64,000 nt of DNA, from contig NZ_NISY01000012.1 in assembly GCF_007595705.1 (NCBI RefSeq), forward strand, positions 62,001 to 126,000. The letters are read 5' to 3'. Position numbers and translations under genes: made by a program. This DNA is from Streptomyces sp. SAJ15. GTDB lineage: Bacteria > Actinomycetota > Actinomycetes > Streptomycetales > Streptomycetaceae. The notes beneath the pieces are model-generated. The model was not told where the DNA came from. It saw only the letters and a program-made list of their open reading frames with translations, and made no database searches. Of the stretch, positions 62,294 to 64,000 are shown in pieces. Positions within the stretch are counted from its first letter, which is position 1; each line of letters opens with the position of its first letter.

Positions 62294-62842
62294 ATGCCCG
62301 AGCGCACCGCGCTGTACCGCCTCTACGACGCCGAGGACCGCCTGCTCTACATCGGGATCACTACCGATCCTGAGGCGCGCTGGGAGAGGCACGCCCTCCT
62401 CAAATGGTGGTGGAGCCAAGTGGACCGCAAGGACCTCACCTGGCTGAACGTCTCCTGGCGCGACGCACTAACGGCGGAGGCTGAAGCCATCCTTGAGGGC
62501 CGCCCCAAGTTCAACGGGGTCCACAACTACCGCCCCGCCCCGTTCGACGGTGCCGCTTGGCCTCAGATCCAGCCTGGGCGAGGCAAGGCGCGCGCCTTGG
62601 CAGCCCTGATCCGCGCAGAAGTCGAGACTGGTCGCTGGCAGCACGGCGACAGGCTCCCGCCCTGGAGAGGCTTGGCCACCGCCACGGGCGTTAGCAGGAC
62701 CACTGTGGACCTTGCCTACCGCGAGCTTATAAACGAGGGCTTGATCGAGCGGTTGCCGGGCGTCGGGACCTTCGTCTCCGTGGGCGGGCCCGTCAAGCGC
62801 CCCAACCGTCAACTAGCCCCAGGCCGCCAGGCAGCCCGCTAG
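62294..62842 (+). CDS. GIY-YIG nuclease fused to a GntR winged helix
   Basis: 182 residues from ATG 62294 (AGAGGAG upstream). Residues 1-80: TALYRLYDAEDRLLYIGITT, DPEARWERHALLKWWWSQVD and EAEAILEGRPKFNGVHNYRP are the GIY-YIG core with its Tyr, Arg, Glu and Asn. Residues about 95-165: ALAALIRAEVETGRWQHGDR, LPPWRGLATATGVSRTTVDL and YRELINEGLIERLPGVGTFV are a complete GntR winged helix. A nuclease tethered to a GntR domain could cut near KorSA-type operators or act as a regulator with a relic nuclease. It is divergent from the GntR gene. Confidence 0.85.
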   Translation: MPERTALYRLYDAEDRLLYIGITTDPEARWERHALLKWWWSQVDRKDLTWLNVSWRDALTAEAEAILEGRPKFNGVHNYRPAPFDGAAWPQIQPGRGKARALAALIRAEVETGRWQHGDRLPPWRGLATATGVSRTTVDLAYRELINEGLIERLPGVGTFVSVGGPVKRPNRQLAPGRQAAR

Positions 62843-63444
62843 CGAGAAGGGCTCGGACCCCGCCAACGTCAAACCTGTTCAACAGCGACGTCGACGCCGG
62901 CCGGCCCAGCACCTGTTTTCGGCCAGTTTCCGGGCCTCGCCCCGCTCTCTGATCCTCGCCGAGGCTCGCTCTGACCGCCTGAAAGCCGTTGAAAGACGTG
63001 GCTGTTCACGGAGGGGTCCGCGAGGTCGAATCCCCTGGTCAGTTCAACTCTTATGTGTCACGCACGGTCTGGTGCGGGCCATTCCGGGGCTGTTCGGAGG
63101 GCGCCGGATCCGATCTACGTCGCCCCGGGTCGCGGTCTGTTCGTCTTACGATTCCGGACAGCGCAACGGCCGGGGAGTGGAGCCCCCGGTCGGGGCAGTG
63201 ATCAGCGGGGTGGAGTCCGTCGATCCGCAGGTTCCAGCCATGTCGATTTCGGGCCACGTTGGCTTGCCTGGCTGGTCTGCAGGGATGTGTGAGAGGTGTT
63301 TGAGATGTGCGTCAGACGTTGATCGCTGATAGCCGGTGGCCTGCGTCTTCGCTGGTCAGCCCCACCCTAACGCGTCTATGGATGCGTTGCCTGATCCAGT
63401 TAGTGTCCGCATCAGCCTGCGGCAGACTGGCTTGGAAGCGCGAG
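62843..63444. other. Gap without supported gene
   Basis: About 600 bp of moderate GC with no convincing reading frame. It contains AGGGG..CCCCT near 63016-63035 and short direct repeats. It may hold attR of this element or the edge of the next one; no tRNA or att core could be proved. Confidence 0.4.
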
Positions 63445-63505
63445 CGGCCGGGCGGTCATCACCCGCCCGGCCGGTTCGATCAGCGAGTCATCACCTCGCT
63501 GATCG
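63445..63505. promoter_or_regulatory. Twin hairpins with identical loops
   Basis: CGGCCGGGCGG-TCATCAC-CCGCCCGGCCG (63445-63473) and CGATCAGCGAG-TCATCAC-CTCGCTGATCG (63477-63505): two perfect 11-bp stems with unrelated sequences but the same 7-base loop, three bases apart, 32 bp before the next gene's start. Confidence 0.8.
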
Positions 63506-63537
63506 TGAAGCCCCAACTCTCACGAAAGGACTGCACG

Positions 63538-63810
63538 ATGAGTGTAGCGATGTCCCCTGCCCGTTTACTGTCGGCACCTCTGCCGGATTTGCTGGCGGAC
63601 CTGGAGGTGCAGCTCGTCGAGTCGGGGATCGCGGACGAGTCGTTCTTCGGCGCGGTGTTCCGGCTCGAGGAGCGGCTGGTCCTGGTGGCGCCGTCGGGGT
63701 GCCCTACGGACGAGTGGGACGTGCTGGCTCGCGGCTTGCTGGGTCAGGCGCTCGGGGTGAGCTTGCCGGCGTTGCCGTCGTCGGTGGCAGCGGTCGAGGT
63801 GGTGTCGTGA
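63538..63810 (+). CDS. Small acidic protein (90 aa)
   Basis: ATG 63538 with AAAGGA upstream. MSVAMSPARLLSAPLPDLLA, DLEVQLVESGIADESFFGAV, FRLEERLVLVAPSGCPTDEW and DVLARGLLGQALGVSLP. Alpha/beta, strongly acidic. It lies behind the twin hairpins and is translation-coupled to the next gene. Similar small genes occur in actinomycete AICEs; role unknown. Confidence 0.68.
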   Translation: MSVAMSPARLLSAPLPDLLADLEVQLVESGIADESFFGAVFRLEERLVLVAPSGCPTDEWDVLARGLLGQALGVSLPALPSSVAAVEVVS

Positions 63811-64000
63811 AGCTGTGGCGTCGGAGGTCTCCTGCGGAGCGCCTGGAGAGGCTGTTGTGGCCGGGGATGTTGGCGGCTCGGGAGCTGTTGCCGTGGGGAT
63901 GCGCGGACTGCGGTGTGGATACGCGGGACGAGTATTACTCGGTGTTGGATGAGGTGTGGTCGGCGGCGGGGATGGGGCCGGAGGGGCTGTTGTGTATCGG
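63807..64000 (+). CDS. Zinc-type small phage/AICE protein (3' truncated)
   Basis: GTG overlapping the preceding stop (GTGA). VKLWRRRSPAERLERLLWPG, then WGCADCGVDTRDEYYSVLDE and VWSAAGMGPEGLLCIG, running off the window. CADCG...CIG(C) is a pattern I recall from Streptomyces phage and AICE proteins of unknown function with one zinc site. Shows that mobile-type genes continue to the right. Confidence 0.65.
   Translation, partial: MKLWRRRSPAERLERLLWPGMLAARELLPWGCADCGVDTRDEYYSVLDEVWSAAGMGPEGLLCI

Noticed and set aside
63010..63045. tRNA-like GGTCGAATCCCC near the right end
   Set aside because: No valid T stem with a seven-base loop, no D or anticodon arm, and no second copy elsewhere that would make it an att core.

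Overview
The window is high-GC actinobacterial DNA, almost certainly Streptomyces: GTG starts are frequent, many start and stop codons overlap as ATGA or GTGA, and the left flank carries a Streptomyces-type divergent EF-Tu (tuf3) and UppP. About 1-6.4 kb looks like ordinary chromosome: the end of an MFS transporter, a spermidine-synthase-like protein, EF-Tu3, a TVP38 membrane protein, an HxlR regulator divergent from a methyltransferase, and uppP.

From about 6.5 kb rightwards the content is mobile. 6.5-10.4 kb holds a GntR regulator, small unknown genes and a Ku protein. 10.8-13.6 kb is a leftward operon ending in a tyrosine integrase and containing a DpdA/TGT-like protein. 13.6-16.9 kb holds small cargo genes: an orphan Phd-like antitoxin, an HTH protein and a lipoprotein. 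17.3-50.7 kb is a nearly complete siphovirus late region read leftwards: a GH16-like protein, tail-fibre and sugar genes, HNH, a prim-pol, terminases, portal, VG15 protein, scaffold, capsid, connectors, tail tube, frameshifted tail chaperones, tape measure, tail tip, amidase and holin. 50.9-62.8 kb is an early region with the look of an actinomycete integrative conjugative element (AICE): many small genes, a TraB/FtsK-like ATPase, a DUF2637-like membrane protein, an excisionase-like HTH protein, a KorSA-like GntR regulator and a GIY-YIG/GntR fusion. The element therefore looks like a phage-AICE hybrid. Neither att site could be placed. The right edge (63.5 kb onwards) again holds mobile-type genes.

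Main points of interest. (1) On the minus strand at 17.07-17.17 kb lies what reads as a circularly permuted tRNA-Gln(CUG): the 3' half precedes the 5' half, five bases separate the acceptor strands, and the outer flanks are complementary. (2) Five in-frame stop codons interrupt four otherwise continuous prophage genes (terL, a four-zinc-ribbon HNH protein, a GH16-like protein and a small gene), and two further genes appear frameshifted. (3) TerL carries a 343-residue intein with class 3 hallmarks, inserted at Walker B. (4) Ku, a lone DpdA-like protein, glycosyltransferases within the virion operons, repeat-tailed gene cassettes and twin hairpins with identical loops complete the unusual content.

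All calls come from reading the sequence. Family names rest on recalled motifs, not on database searches.
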